Shown piece by piece: positions 30,185 through 38,608 of a stretch of DNA of 46,757 nt (position 1 is the first letter of the stretch; each line of letters starts with the position of its first letter). A model generated the notes under the pieces. It was not told the origin of the DNA. It saw only the letters and a list, made by a program, of their open reading frames with translations, and searched no databases. The stretch spans positions 1 through 46,757 of the forward strand of contig JAADFO010000063.1 of the NCBI GenBank assembly GCA_013152815.1, written 5' to 3'. The DNA is from Nanobdellati archaeon (GTDB lineage Archaea > Nanobdellota > Nanobdellia > Woesearchaeales > JAADFO01). The translations under genes and the position numbers were made by a program.

Positions 30185-31117
30185 ATGCCCAAGGTGACCA
30201 TCCTCGGAGCAGGGAACGTCGGTGCCACTGCTGCCCATCTCATCCTCCTGAAAGGGCTTGCCGATGTTGTCCTGCTGGACATCGTCCCGGGCATACCCCG
30301 GGGAAAGGCCCTCGACATGCTCGAGAGCATGCCTGTCGAAGGGAAGAACGTCTCGGTCAAAGGGACCGATTCCTACGCAGACACGGCCGATTCTGACATC
30401 GTCATCATCACCGCAGGTCTTCCCCGAAAACCCGGCATGAGCAGGGATGAGCTCCTTGAAAAGAATGCTGCCATCATGAAGGGCTGCGTCGAGCAGGTCA
30501 AGGTGACCTCGCCGAAGGCCATCCTCATCATCGTCTCCAACCCTCTTGACGCCATGGTCTCTGTCGCTTCAGAGGTCTCCGGGTTCCCGAAGAGGAGAAT
30601 CCTGGGCATGGCAGGCATCCTCGATACGGCAAGGTTCAAGACCTTCATCGCCGAGACTCTGGAGGTGTCGGTCAACCAGATCGATGCCCTCGTCCTGGGC
30701 GGACATGGCGATGACATGGTGCCGCTCATCTCAAAGACGACCGTCGCCGGGAAACCCATCATCCAATGCCTCTCTCCGGAGGAGATCGGCCGGCTGGTCC
30801 AGCGGACGAGGCAGGGAGGCATGGAGATCGTCAACCATCTCAAGACCGGCTCTGCCTATTATGCTCCGGCATCTTCGGTGGTCGCCATGGTCGATGCCAT
30901 CCTCAGAGACAAAAAACAGCTGCTTCCTGTCGCTGCCTATTGCGACAAGGAATTCGGTGTCGGCGGATACTTCATCGGTGTCCCTGCTGTCATCGGTGCG
31001 GCCGGGGTGGAGGACATCATCGAAGTGTCCCTCTCAGAAGAGGAGCAGCAGCAGTTCGAGAAGACGAAAGAACATGTCAGGGAGCTCGTCAGGAAGGTCA
31101 GATCCTTGTCGAGATGA
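30185..31117 (+). CDS. mdh: malate dehydrogenase (LDH-like type)
   Basis: The enzyme interconverts malate and oxaloacetate with NAD(P). The 310 residues have the dinucleotide loop ILGAGNVGATAAHLI and a substrate-specificity loop with arginines (GLPRKPGMSRDELLEKN), which marks malate rather than lactate use. IVSNPLDAMVSVA and the catalytic His in LGGHGDDMVPL follow. The acidic LDIVPG strand end suggests NAD. With the divergent fumarase-like gene it would link fumarate to oxaloacetate. It is leaderless. Its end overlaps the convergent HEPN gene by 20 bases. Confidence 0.95.
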   Translation: MPKVTILGAGNVGATAAHLILLKGLADVVLLDIVPGIPRGKALDMLESMPVEGKNVSVKGTDSYADTADSDIVIITAGLPRKPGMSRDELLEKNAAIMKGCVEQVKVTSPKAILIIVSNPLDAMVSVASEVSGFPKRRILGMAGILDTARFKTFIAETLEVSVNQIDALVLGGHGDDMVPLISKTTVAGKPIIQCLSPEEIGRLVQRTRQGGMEIVNHLKTGSAYYAPASSVVAMVDAILRDKKQLLPVAAYCDKEFGVGGYFIGVPAVIGAAGVEDIIEVSLSEEEQQQFEKTKEHVRELVRKVRSLSR

Positions 31118-31505
31118 TCATCTTTAATCGCCTATGCATATTCTTCAGGAACGTCAGGGCCTTTGTCGCATACTCAACATCATATGATCTGCCATGGCGT
31201 TTTATCTGATCCTGATGGTATCGCAGATCGTCCATGAAAACAGCGTCTGCATAGGAGAACTGCAGCTCAAGGAGATAGCTCACCTCTGCTTCGTGTGATG
31301 CACCGTCTGGACTGTTGTATCCTTCCATGTGGAGGATTGCTCTGATGAGTTCTATGAGAACATCATAGGCCTGCTCAATGCAATAATTTGCATTCAATTC
31401 GCTCACGCCTGTCTTTCTCAGTATGATGTCAAGAAAGGTCTTCCTTTTTTCAGCCTCTTGCATCAGCGATCTTGCCCGTGAGAAATCAGGAGAGCTCTTC
31501 CTCAT
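31098..31505 (-). CDS. HEPN-domain protein with decayed MNT partner
   Basis: The 135 residues show HEPN helices: SSPDFSRARSLMQEAEKRKTFLD, ANYCIEQAYDVLIELIRAIL, then EVSYLLELQF and DLRYHQDQIKRHGRSYD, where the Arg...Tyr element lies. ATG at 31505 follows AAGGAGCG. Upstream on the same strand are broken pieces of an MNT nucleotidyltransferase gene, the usual antitoxin partner. Whether this HEPN still has RNase activity without its partner is unknown; it may itself be inactive. It converges on and overlaps the malate dehydrogenase end. Confidence 0.8.
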   Translation of the reverse strand: MRKSSPDFSRARSLMQEAEKRKTFLDIILRKTGVSELNANYCIEQAYDVLIELIRAILHMEGYNSPDGASHEAEVSYLLELQFSYADAVFMDDLRYHQDQIKRHGRSYDVEYATKALTFLKNMHRRLKMIISTRI

Positions 31506-31537
31506 CGCTCCTTTCTTCAGATGCGCTGCAAAACGTT

Positions 31538-31880
31538 TCACAGGTGTGTTCCCCCAGGCAAGACAATCCCTCAAGGCAAAATCCCTTCAAGGATGTTCTC
31601 TCTGAGGTGTTTATGGATGCTCTTCATGTTTTCGTAGAACTATGCGGAACTGTTACGCTCGTGTTGTGGTCTGTATGGTCTTATCCGAAGCCTTTTCTGT
31701 CCCTTCCTGTGGCTGTCAGGCCATATCCGGATCCATCGTATCCTCTCCGCGTGAATAGCTGCCGAACAGAGTGATGGTCGCTCCCGGAAGCGCGTGTTCC
31801 AGATAATCGATATGTCCGATACATGGGAAAGCCGCAGGATCCAGGCACCTCACGCTCTTTTCTCCCCGTCATCGCTGCAA
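31538..31880 (-). pseudogene. decayed MNT nucleotidyltransferase gene
   Basis: The minus strand holds GHIDYLEHALPGATITLFGSYSRGEDTMDP in one frame (31715-31820), with the nucleotidyltransferase G-S motif. A stop follows at D-P-D-M-A, where the catalytic S-D-x-D should be. In another frame, past further stops, come FYENMKSIHKHLRENILEGIL and, after one more stop, GIVLPGG. A near-duplicate GGGATT..CTTG.. is seen near 31565-31590. Pieces before the core are also out of frame. Several frameshifts and stops separate the parts, so the gene is dead. The rest of 31575-32006 shows nothing clear. Confidence 0.65.
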
Positions 31881-32006
31881 GCGTGTCCGGCACCCGGGCA
31901 GGTCATCTTCCTATCGCTTTCTGCCCTGTCGCCCAATGACGCGGCTCATCATGATAGGTATCGGTCTCACGTCCGTCGCTTAACGACGATCATAACGTCA
32001 TAACGA

Positions 32007-32945
32007 TCATACGATCCCTTTTTCGCGAAGTTCGCGATAGAATGAAAGATTGACGATCTCCTCCTGGATATCCACCAGCAGATTGAAGACCTCTTCCAGA
32101 CCTTCTGCAAGCGCATGCTCTTTGCCTTTCCGTAACGAGACAAGCTGCCTCCCGAAGAGACCTTGGTCTGCCTTCACAAAACCAGGACCCAGACCCCTGA
32201 GCAGATGCTTTATGGTACGACGGAATTCTTCCTGCAGGAACAGGACGGTCTTCTTTGCCTTCTGGAAGGGCAGCCTGGTCTCGGCGAGGTCCTCGATCAG
32301 GTCGTGCACATTCTCCAGTTTCTTCGCGATCAGCACGTAGGACGGTGCATCATGGTTTCTTCCGATCTTCGAGCTTGCCAGCATCGAAGGCTCCAGGAGC
32401 GCAAGAGAGATGAGCTTCATCGCGAGATGGAACAGCCTATCCACCTCTCGTTCATTGGTCTTGATCTCAGACAGGTCGGTCCCTTCCAGGAGTGCGGTGA
32501 ATGAAAGGTTGATGACCAGGCTGATGCGGAAGAGCACCTGGGGAAGATCGCTCTTGGAAAGGTCGAGCAGGCTCGTTATGGTCAGGCTTCTCTCATCCTC
32601 ATAGCTGATCTCTGTCCCGCTCATATGACGCAGGGTCTCTCTTATCCGTTGCTTGATCTCAGCAGGGATCCGTTCCCGATGCTTGATATGGATTGTCCGG
32701 ATGCCAACATAATAGATGGCAAAGAGCACCTGGTCGATGGACTCCCTGTGGGTTTCGATGTCGAGCGTGATCTCTTCCGGCGTGACCTGAGGCTCTTGGC
32801 CGACAAAGAGACGCAACGACCCATCTCTCTGCTCGTCGATCAGCACTTCTTTCCCTTTCTCGAGCTTCTGGCTGAACACCCATCGTTTCGGAAGAGACAC
32901 CGAATAGGTGCTTCCTGCGATGAGCTGGATCTTTCGGCGATGCAT
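32007..32945 (-). CDS. PhoU-domain regulator with AbrB-like DNA-binding head
   Basis: Archaeal PhoU-type regulators of this kind are linked to phosphate uptake control. The 312 residues begin with a SpoVT/AbrB swapped-hairpin head (RRKIQLIAGSTYSVSLPKRWV). A mixed linker and two helical PhoU-like bundles follow (SLVINLSFTALLEGTDLSEI..., LIEDLAETRLPFQKAKK...). ATG at 32945 is 27 bases from its TATA box, which is part of a perfect 9-base inverted repeat. Self-control through the AbrB head is likely. No phosphate transporter gene is near. Confidence 0.85.
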   Translation of the reverse strand: MHRRKIQLIAGSTYSVSLPKRWVFSQKLEKGKEVLIDEQRDGSLRLFVGQEPQVTPEEITLDIETHRESIDQVLFAIYYVGIRTIHIKHRERIPAEIKQRIRETLRHMSGTEISYEDERSLTITSLLDLSKSDLPQVLFRISLVINLSFTALLEGTDLSEIKTNEREVDRLFHLAMKLISLALLEPSMLASSKIGRNHDAPSYVLIAKKLENVHDLIEDLAETRLPFQKAKKTVLFLQEEFRRTIKHLLRGLGPGFVKADQGLFGRQLVSLRKGKEHALAEGLEEVFNLLVDIQEEIVNLSFYRELREKGIV

Positions 32946-32964
32946 CCTGTGAAGAAAGCATCAG

Positions 32965-32996
32965 GACTATATAAATTAATCGTGAACTATATAGTC
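32965..32996. promoter_or_regulatory. inverted repeat overlapping the phoU-type promoter
   Basis: GACTATATA (32965-32973) and TATATAGTC (32988-32996) are perfect inverse complements with a 14-base spacer. The left arm is the minus-strand TATA box of the PhoU gene, so a protein bound here would block it. The right arm lies 10 bases before a plus-strand AATTATATATC (33006-33016), a TATA box for the small genes. Confidence 0.6.
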
Positions 32997-33079
32997 TATG
33001 TACTGAAATTATATATCTTGTGCTGCCTACCTTCTGGGAGAAGAGAAAAAACGAAAGAAGAAAAGAGGAGGTGAACATC

Positions 33080-33166
33080 ATGGAAGATATATTCAGAAAC
33101 ACCCGAGAGCCCTGGTTCGACGACTGGTTCTTTCCAGGACCCGAGGACGACCTGAGCGATAAATAA
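33080..33166 (+). CDS. 28-residue protein with strong ribosome site
   Basis: ATG at 33080 follows GGAGGTGAACATC, the best ribosome site in the region, and TATA lies at 33006-33016. The product MEDIFRNTREPWFDDWFFPG, plus eight more residues, is rich in Asp/Glu and has three Trp and four Phe. No family is recognised. An acidic-aromatic micro-protein could bind a larger partner. It lies divergent from the PhoU regulator and just before another small gene. Confidence 0.5.
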   Translation: MEDIFRNTREPWFDDWFFPGPEDDLSDK

Positions 33167-33186
33167 TCGGCAAAGGCGGCAACAAT

Positions 33187-33441
33187 GTGCATACAGCGAC
33201 AAAACCATCGATATTGATCGTGAACCTGCAGGAAGGACACGAGTCCATGACCTATGAACAGGGAACGCTTACCGGAGGGATTGCAAGGATGCGCCCGATC
33301 ATGGCCTGTGCCTCAGAAGAGGGTCATCGGATCGTCTTCCTGAACAGATACAGGAAAGGACAACCGTTCGACATGCTTCCTGAGGCAGCAGGAGAGGATC
33401 CCTGTGTGATCGAGACCCTGAAGCTCCCCTGCCCGGGATAA
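33187..33441 (+). CDS. small protein, possible truncated hydrolase
   Basis: The 84 residues begin SILIVNLQEGHESMTYEQG, with a strand-then-helix pattern and RIVFLNRYRKGQPFDMLPE later. The first strand recalls the start of isochorismatase-like cysteine hydrolases (I-D-x-Q), but the catalytic Asp is Asn and the rest of the fold is absent. The start would be GTG at 33187 with a weak AAAGGCGG before it; ATG at 33247 is an alternative. It follows the 28-residue gene by 20 bases. It may be a remnant. Confidence 0.4.
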   Translation: MHTATKPSILIVNLQEGHESMTYEQGTLTGGIARMRPIMACASEEGHRIVFLNRYRKGQPFDMLPEAAGEDPCVIETLKLPCPG

Positions 33442-33523
33442 TAAACCCTTTGAGATATTCTGGGCACCGACTACTGCACAGTCGATATGCTGTAGCTGAT
33501 AAGACCGTTGAACGAAGAAAGAC

Positions 33524-36028
33524 TCAGCCCATATAACTGGGCTTCTCCTCCTGCATCTGTTTCGCCTTTGCCTGTCTGAAGAAGTTCTCGAGCTGCTTGT
33601 AGTTTTCGATGATATCCTTGGATACGGATGGTTTGACTATCTCCCTGGCCTTGTCGAAATGCTTCTTTGAAATCTTCTTGGCCTTGATGTCATCCCGAAG
33701 GGCCATGATGGCCGCTTCTCTGGTCATCCCCTCGATGTCTGCTCCGACATAGCCTTCGGTGATCTCAGCGAGTTTCATCAGGTCCACGTCATTGTCCAGA
33801 GGCATCTTCTTTGTATGGATATCGAAGATCTTCTTCCGGGCAACGGCATCGGGGACCGTACACATGATGATCCTGTCGAACCGTCCTGGTCTCAAAAGGG
33901 CTGTATCCAGGATGTCTGGCCTGTTGGTGGCAGCGAGGACGACGATGTCGTTCATCTCGGTGAGGCCGTCCATCTCGGTGAGCAGCTGGTTGACGACCCT
34001 CTCTCCCACCCGATTGTCGCCTTCCATGCCTCTTCGGGCCGCGATGGAGTCTATCTCGTCGAAGAAGACGATGGCTGGTGAAGCCTGTCGTGCCTTGTCG
34101 AAGATCTTCCTGATGCCTTTCTCAGACTCGCCGACCCATTTGGAGATGAGCTCAGGCCCTTTGACCAGGATGAAGTTTGCTTCTGACTCGTTGGCGACGG
34201 CCTTGGCGAGCAGGGTCTTCCCGGTTCCCGGAGGTCCGTAGAGCAGGATGCCCTTGGGGGGTGTCACGCCCATCCGGGTGAATGCCTCAGGGTTGGAGAT
34301 GGGCCACTCGACCGCTTCCATGAGGCTCTGCTTCACGTCGGCAAGTCCGCCGATCATGTCCCAGGTCACGTTGGGCCTCTCGATGAGCACCTCCCGCAGC
34401 GCAGAGGGCCTGACGACCTTGAGCGATTCGATGAAATCCTTATGGGTGATGATGAGCTTCTCAAGCGTTTCTTTGGGGATGGGCTCGTCTTCCTTGAGCT
34501 TGAGGTCAGGGAGTATCCTCCGAAGGACGATCATCGCGGCCTCCTTGGCCAGGGCAGAGAGGTCGGCTCCCACGAAGCCGTGGGTACGATGGGCGAGTTC
34601 GTCCAGGTTGACGATTCTTTTGTTGTCGGCCAGCCTGTGCCAGTACTTATAGAGTTTCTCAGAATCGATCTGCTTGAAGAAGTCATTCTTCTCTGGATTT
34701 GACTTCAGGTATTTGGAGACAGCGTTCGTGATGCTTTTCTTTGATGCCTTGCCGTTGGCGTCCATGAATGACATGATGTTCATCATCGCTTCCTTATATG
34801 CCTCTTCGATGTCTGTGGCATCCTTGATGGCCTGGGCGAAGGAGTAGAGCGGCATATAACGGGTATGGATCTGGAGGATGGAATGCCGTCCCTTCATCGA
34901 GGGGACGCCTATCTCGACCTCCCGGTCGAACCGGCCAGGCCGGCGCAGTGCGGGATCAAGAGAGTTCGGGATGTTGGTGGCTGCGATCACCACCACTTTT
35001 CCACGGGACTTGAGCCCGTCCATGATGGCGAGCAGCTGTGCCACCACTCTCCGTTCCACCTCGCCATGGGCTTCTTCCCGTTTGGAGGCGATGGCGTCCA
35101 CTTCGTCGATGAAGATGATGGCCGGAGCGTTCTTCTCTGCCTCTTCGAACTTCTTCCGGAGGTTCTCTTCGGACTGGCCGTAGTACTTGGACATGATCTC
35201 CGGACCGTTGATGACGATGAAATGGGAATTGGTCTCGTTGGCGACGGCCTTGGCGAGCAGGGTCTTCCCTGTCCCGGGGGGTCCATGGAGCAACACCCCT
35301 TTCGGTGCGTCGATGCCCATGCGCTCGAAGAGTTCAGGATGCTTCAGCGGCAGTTCGACCATCTCCCTTATCTTGGTGATCTCCTCCTGAAGGCCCCCGA
35401 TGTCCTCATAGGTGACTTCCAGGATCTTGTGGTCGTCGATCTCCACCGCTTCCGGGTTGAATTCCACCTCGGTGAGCTCAGAGATGAGCACGGCATCGCC
35501 GGGTGTGGTGTCTGCGACGATGAACTTGATGTCGCCGAAACCCAGCCCCACCATGTCATCATCGATGATGTTGAAGATGTCGTTGAAGAACGGGCTCTGG
35601 GACATCGTGTTCCTTCTTCGCCGGGTGCCTCCCAGAGAGACGATGTCGCCCTTGACGACTGCCCTTCCCAGAAGTCCCTGCTTGAAGATGTTGGACGATG
35701 CCCGTATCATGATCCCTTTGGATGCAGGGCCGATCTTGATCCTCTTGGCCTCTTTCACTTCTGCTTTCCTGATGGTGACGTTCTCTCCGATGCCGGTCTT
35801 GGCGTTCCTCCTGATGATGCCGTCGGTGCGGATGATGCTCAGGCCGATATCACCCGGGTAGGCACGGTCCACGATGCCCACGGTCTTCCGCTGGCCTTCG
35901 ATCTCGACGATGTCCCCCGGCCGTACATCTATCTCCTTCATGAATGCAGTGTCGATGCGGACGATGCCCTTGTTCACATCATCCTGGATGGCCTCGGCGA
36001 CCTTGAGTCTTATCTCTTGTCTTCCCAT
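33524..36028 (-). CDS. Cdc48/VAT AAA+ ATPase with an insert in D1
   Basis: Cdc48 unfolds proteins and feeds them to the proteasome. The 834 residues have an N domain (about 1-185) with the double-psi barrel. D1 carries Walker A GPPGTGKT (249-256) and [15 protein letters not shown]2 carries [22 protein letters not shown] and [13 protein letters not shown], with arginine-finger loops in both. It is about 90 residues longer than usual because of an insert at about 395-472, in the D1 lid between IHTRYMPL and [18 protein letters not shown]. The ATG has GGAGCTGA upstream and an AT-rich box at 36052-36070. Confidence 0.95.
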   Translation of the reverse strand: MGRQEIRLKVAEAIQDDVNKGIVRIDTAFMKEIDVRPGDIVEIEGQRKTVGIVDRAYPGDIGLSIIRTDGIIRRNAKTGIGENVTIRKAEVKEAKRIKIGPASKGIMIRASSNIFKQGLLGRAVVKGDIVSLGGTRRRRNTMSQSPFFNDIFNIIDDDMVGLGFGDIKFIVADTTPGDAVLISELTEVEFNPEAVEIDDHKILEVTYEDIGGLQEEITKIREMVELPLKHPELFERMGIDAPKGVLLHGPPGTGKTLLAKAVANETNSHFIVINGPEIMSKYYGQSEENLRKKFEEAEKNAPAIIFIDEVDAIASKREEAHGEVERRVVAQLLAIMDGLKSRGKVVVIAATNIPNSLDPALRRPGRFDREVEIGVPSMKGRHSILQIHTRYMPLYSFAQAIKDATDIEEAYKEAMMNIMSFMDANGKASKKSITNAVSKYLKSNPEKNDFFKQIDSEKLYKYWHRLADNKRIVNLDELAHRTHGFVGADLSALAKEAAMIVLRRILPDLKLKEDEPIPKETLEKLIITHKDFIESLKVVRPSALREVLIERPNVTWDMIGGLADVKQSLMEAVEWPISNPEAFTRMGVTPPKGILLYGPPGTGKTLLAKAVANESEANFILVKGPELISKWVGESEKGIRKIFDKARQASPAIVFFDEIDSIAARRGMEGDNRVGERVVNQLLTEMDGLTEMNDIVVLAATNRPDILDTALLRPGRFDRIIMCTVPDAVARKKIFDIHTKKMPLDNDVDLMKLAEITEGYVGADIEGMTREAAIMALRDDIKAKKISKKHFDKAREIVKPSVSKDIIENYKQLENFFRQAKAKQMQEEKPSYMG

Positions 36029-36051
36029 GGGGTTTCAGCTCCTGTGCATGG

Positions 36052-36070
36052 TCAAATATTCATAAATATT
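36052..36070 (-). promoter_or_regulatory. AT-rich promoter element of the cdc48 gene
   Basis: The minus strand reads ATATTTATGAATATTT, centred about 32 bases before the ATG. A short leader would carry GGAGCTGA. The box is nearly palindromic (AATATT..AATATT). Confidence 0.5.
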
Positions 36071-36168
36071 GCGGTTTTTACGGGCATCGTCCTTTGCCCC
36101 TCCTTTTCACATATCTTCCTCTCATCTGAACCGATGCCGAAAAGGAACACAGAGAAAGGAGAACGTCC

Positions 36169-36202
36169 ATAGCTCAGCAGAGGGTTATCGCCGCAGAGCT
36201 AT
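36169..36202 (-). terminator. hairpin after the SecB-like gene
   Basis: ATAGCTC (36169-36175) pairs with GAGCTAT (36196-36202) around 20 bases. It begins 11 bases beyond the gene's stop codon on its exit side and may mark the transcript end before cdc48. Confidence 0.3.
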
Positions 36203-36213
36203 CCCTCAGCAGA

Positions 36214-36639
36214 TCATTTCTTCTTGCCGGCCCCTTCCATGTTCACCTTGGGCATGGGGATCGGTGGCGGCAGGTTGACCTCTCTGCTCATCAGCAGGGC
36301 CTCGACGTTGCTCTTGGCAAGGACCGTATTGAGGATGGCTGTCATCTCTTCAGAGGGCACCTGCTTATCCTTCTTCCAGGCGTCGAGGATCCTCTTGGTG
36401 CGTGCCTTGTCGCCGATGAAGAGCACATCCCCTCCCAGCTCGATGTTGCCCACATCAGGATCATAGGTCGATGTGAAGAGGAAGACATATCTCAGGCCTT
36501 CCTGCTTGGCGTCCCCCAGCGAGAGGTCTGCCTTATGGACGTCCTTGATGGAGACGTTGTTGGAGATGTTGATCTTTCCCTTGAGCGGGGTCTTCTTCTC
36601 GACATGGATCTTGGTAAAGTTAAAGCCTACGATGGTCAT
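36214..36639 (-). CDS. conserved archaeal protein, possibly SecB-like fold
   Basis: I recognise this only as a protein common in small archaeal genomes. The 141 residues start MTIVGFNFTKIHVEKK, continue with alternating strands (GKINISNNVSIKDV, RYVFLFTSTYDPDVGNIELGGDVLFIG), and end with helices and a Pro-rich signature NLPPPIPMPKV. The strand order and the Y-x-P-x-x-G-x-I-x-L-x-G element recall SecB-type chaperones, but this is weak. GGTGAT precedes the ATG. It lies between the zinc-ribbon membrane gene and cdc48 on the same strand. Confidence 0.7.
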   Translation of the reverse strand: MTIVGFNFTKIHVEKKTPLKGKINISNNVSIKDVHKADLSLGDAKQEGLRYVFLFTSTYDPDVGNIELGGDVLFIGDKARTKRILDAWKKDKQVPSEEMTAILNTVLAKSNVEALLMSREVNLPPPIPMPKVNMEGAGKKK

Positions 36640-36835
36640 GGTATCACCGCCTTCACGGGTTCTCTAAGGGTTTTTAAATGTTGTGTCTGTGACGGTTGCG
36701 GTCGCTTCTTGCCCGTCAGTCGATGAAGCGGGGGGAGGAGAGATGTTGAAATGAGGAGAGATGTTGAGGGGCAGAGAGATGTTGAAGAAACAGTGGCTGC
36801 TTTGGCCCTGGATACCGATTGCCTCTGCCTTTTCT

Positions 36836-37219
36836 TCAGAGCCGTTGGCCGCAGACCGCGCAGAAGCTCGCCCGCACCGGCATCCTGGTGCCGCAGTTGC
36901 TGCAGACCTTCACGCCCTGGGGAGCAGGTTGGGTAGGTTCCTGTCTCTGTTGTTGCTGTTGTATCCCCTGTGCCTGTCCTGCCTGAGTTGGCTGGTTCAC
37001 TCTTGTTTTCCGGGCGTCCGGAAAGGGGCTTTTCGCGTTCCATTCAGGGACCTTGAAGCCTTCGCTCTTCTCCCTGCTGATGCGGTAGATGCCGAAGAGG
37101 ATAAGAAATACCCCTGCAAAGATGAAAAGGGCGAACTTGTTCGTCCCGGTCTTGCTGTTGAGGACAAGAGATCCTACCGTAACAAGGATGCCCGCCACCA
37201 GGAGGGTCGCTCCCCGCAT
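36836..37219 (-). CDS. two-helix membrane protein with C-terminal zinc ribbon
   Basis: The 127 residues start with two membrane helices (ATLLVAGILVTVGSLVL and FALFIFAGVFLILFGIYRI). A polar linker rich in Gln/Pro follows (QGIQQQQQRQEPTQPAPQG). The end is a double-knuckle zinc ribbon, CSNCGTRMPVRASFCAVCGQRL. All four cysteines are present, in contrast to S27ae and Spt4 here. ATG at 37219 is chosen so that the gene begins just after SerRS; the earlier in-frame start would overlap SerRS and add an unlikely Arg-rich stretch. The function is unknown. Confidence 0.75.
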   Translation of the reverse strand: MRGATLLVAGILVTVGSLVLNSKTGTNKFALFIFAGVFLILFGIYRISREKSEGFKVPEWNAKSPFPDARKTRVNQPTQAGQAQGIQQQQQRQEPTQPAPQGVKVCSNCGTRMPVRASFCAVCGQRL

Positions 37220-37238
37220 ATGGCTTCCTGGTCTGCCT

Positions 37239-38537
37239 TTAGGCCTTTTCCTGCTTCTTTCCATTCTTGCCGATGACCGTGATTCCATGCATGTACGGAT
37301 GCAGCGCTTTCGGGATCCCGACAGAGCCGTCCTTCTGCTGGAAATTCTCGAGTATCGCGACCATCACCCTTGTCGTGGCGATGGCTGTGCCGTTGAGCGT
37401 GTGCACTGTCCTGTTCCCCTCTTTGCTCCTGAAGCGGATGTTCAGGCGGTTCGCCTGGTAATCGGTGCAGTTGGACACCGAGACGACCTCTCTATACTTC
37501 TTCTGCACCGGCATCCACACCTCGATGTCATACTTCTTCGCGGCGACGCTGCCGATATCCCCTGTGCAGATGTTGACGACCTGATAGGGCAGTCCGAGCT
37601 TCCTGAAGAGCTCCTCTGCGTTCCTGAGGAGTTCCTCCTGCATGTTCCAGGAGTCCTCAGGCCTGCAGAACACGAACTGTTCCACCTTCGAGAACTGGTG
37701 GACACGGAATATGCCCTTGGTGTCCTTGCCGTGGGAACCCGCCTCCTTGCGGAAGCAGGGCGAGATTCCGGCCAGCCGCATGGGCAGCTGTTCCGGGAAG
37801 AGAAGCTCATCCATGTACATGGCTGCCATGGGATGCTCTGAGGTCGCGATGAGATAGAGGTCTTCTCCCTCGATCTTGTACATGACCTCTTCGAAGTCGT
37901 TGAGGTCGGTGACGCCTTCATAGGGTTGCCGTCTCATCATGAACGGCGGCTGTATCAGCGAAAAACCTTTGTCGTAGAGCTCGTCCAGGGCAAAACGTAT
38001 CAGCGCCTGCTCCAGGAGCACCAGCTCATCCTTCAGGTAATAGAACCGTGCACCGGCAATCTTCGCAGCCCGCTCCAGGTCAGCGAGGTCATGCCGTTCC
38101 ATGAGATCGACGTGGGACATGAGCGGGAAGCTTTTCTCTGTCACCTTTCCTACCTTGCGGATGACCTGGTTGCCTTCTTCGCCATCTCCATAGGGGACCG
38201 ACTCATGGAGGATGTTCGGCAGGGACATGAGGATCCTGCGTATGTCCTTCCGCAGGACATCCTGCTCCTCCTCAATCTCTGCTATCCTCGGGGGTATCTT
38301 CTTTGCCTTCGCAAGCTCTTTCGCTGCATCTTTTCCTTCTTTCTTCAGCCGGGCTATCTCTTTGGTGAGTGCGTTGCGCTGATGACGGAGCTGTTCTGAT
38401 TCCTGTATCAGGGAACGGTGCTTCCTGTCGATGGCAAGTGCTTCATCGATGAGCGCGATCTTCGCGGTATCTTTTCTTTTCTCCAGATCCTTGCGGATGA
38501 GGTCAGGAGATTCCCGCAGCATCCTGATGTTGAGCAT
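37239..38537 (-). CDS. serS: seryl-tRNA synthetase, bacterial type
   Basis: The enzyme charges tRNA-Ser with serine. The 432 residues have a long helical arm (about 27-105) that grips the tRNA. The class II core follows: TSEHPMAAMYMDELL, motif 2 FRKEAGSHGKDTKGIFRVHQFSKVEQFVF, and motif 3 HTLNGTAIATTRVMVAILENFQ. It lacks the zinc-binding domain of the rare archaeal SerRS type. A TATA box 25 bases before the ATG indicates leaderless transcription. Confidence 0.97.
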   Translation of the reverse strand: MLNIRMLRESPDLIRKDLEKRKDTAKIALIDEALAIDRKHRSLIQESEQLRHQRNALTKEIARLKKEGKDAAKELAKAKKIPPRIAEIEEEQDVLRKDIRRILMSLPNILHESVPYGDGEEGNQVIRKVGKVTEKSFPLMSHVDLMERHDLADLERAAKIAGARFYYLKDELVLLEQALIRFALDELYDKGFSLIQPPFMMRRQPYEGVTDLNDFEEVMYKIEGEDLYLIATSEHPMAAMYMDELLFPEQLPMRLAGISPCFRKEAGSHGKDTKGIFRVHQFSKVEQFVFCRPEDSWNMQEELLRNAEELFRKLGLPYQVVNICTGDIGSVAAKKYDIEVWMPVQKKYREVVSVSNCTDYQANRLNIRFRSKEGNRTVHTLNGTAIATTRVMVAILENFQQKDGSVGIPKALHPYMHGITVIGKNGKKQEKA

Positions 38538-38555
38538 GGGACAAAAAGAGAAAGA

Positions 38556-38566
38556 GACATATAAAT
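38556..38566 (-). promoter_or_regulatory. TATA box of serS
   Basis: CCTATTTATAT on the minus strand is centred 25 bases before the ATG at 38537. Confidence 0.65.
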
Positions 38567-38608
38567 AGGTTTGGGTCAGTTGTCAGTCAGCCCATGAACG
38601 ATCCACCG

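Noticed and set aside
34865-36172. 435-codon plus-strand frame opposite cdc48
   Set aside because: It exists only because the GC-biased codons of cdc48 avoid stops on the other strand; the sequence is repetitive in Asp/His/Leu and matches nothing.
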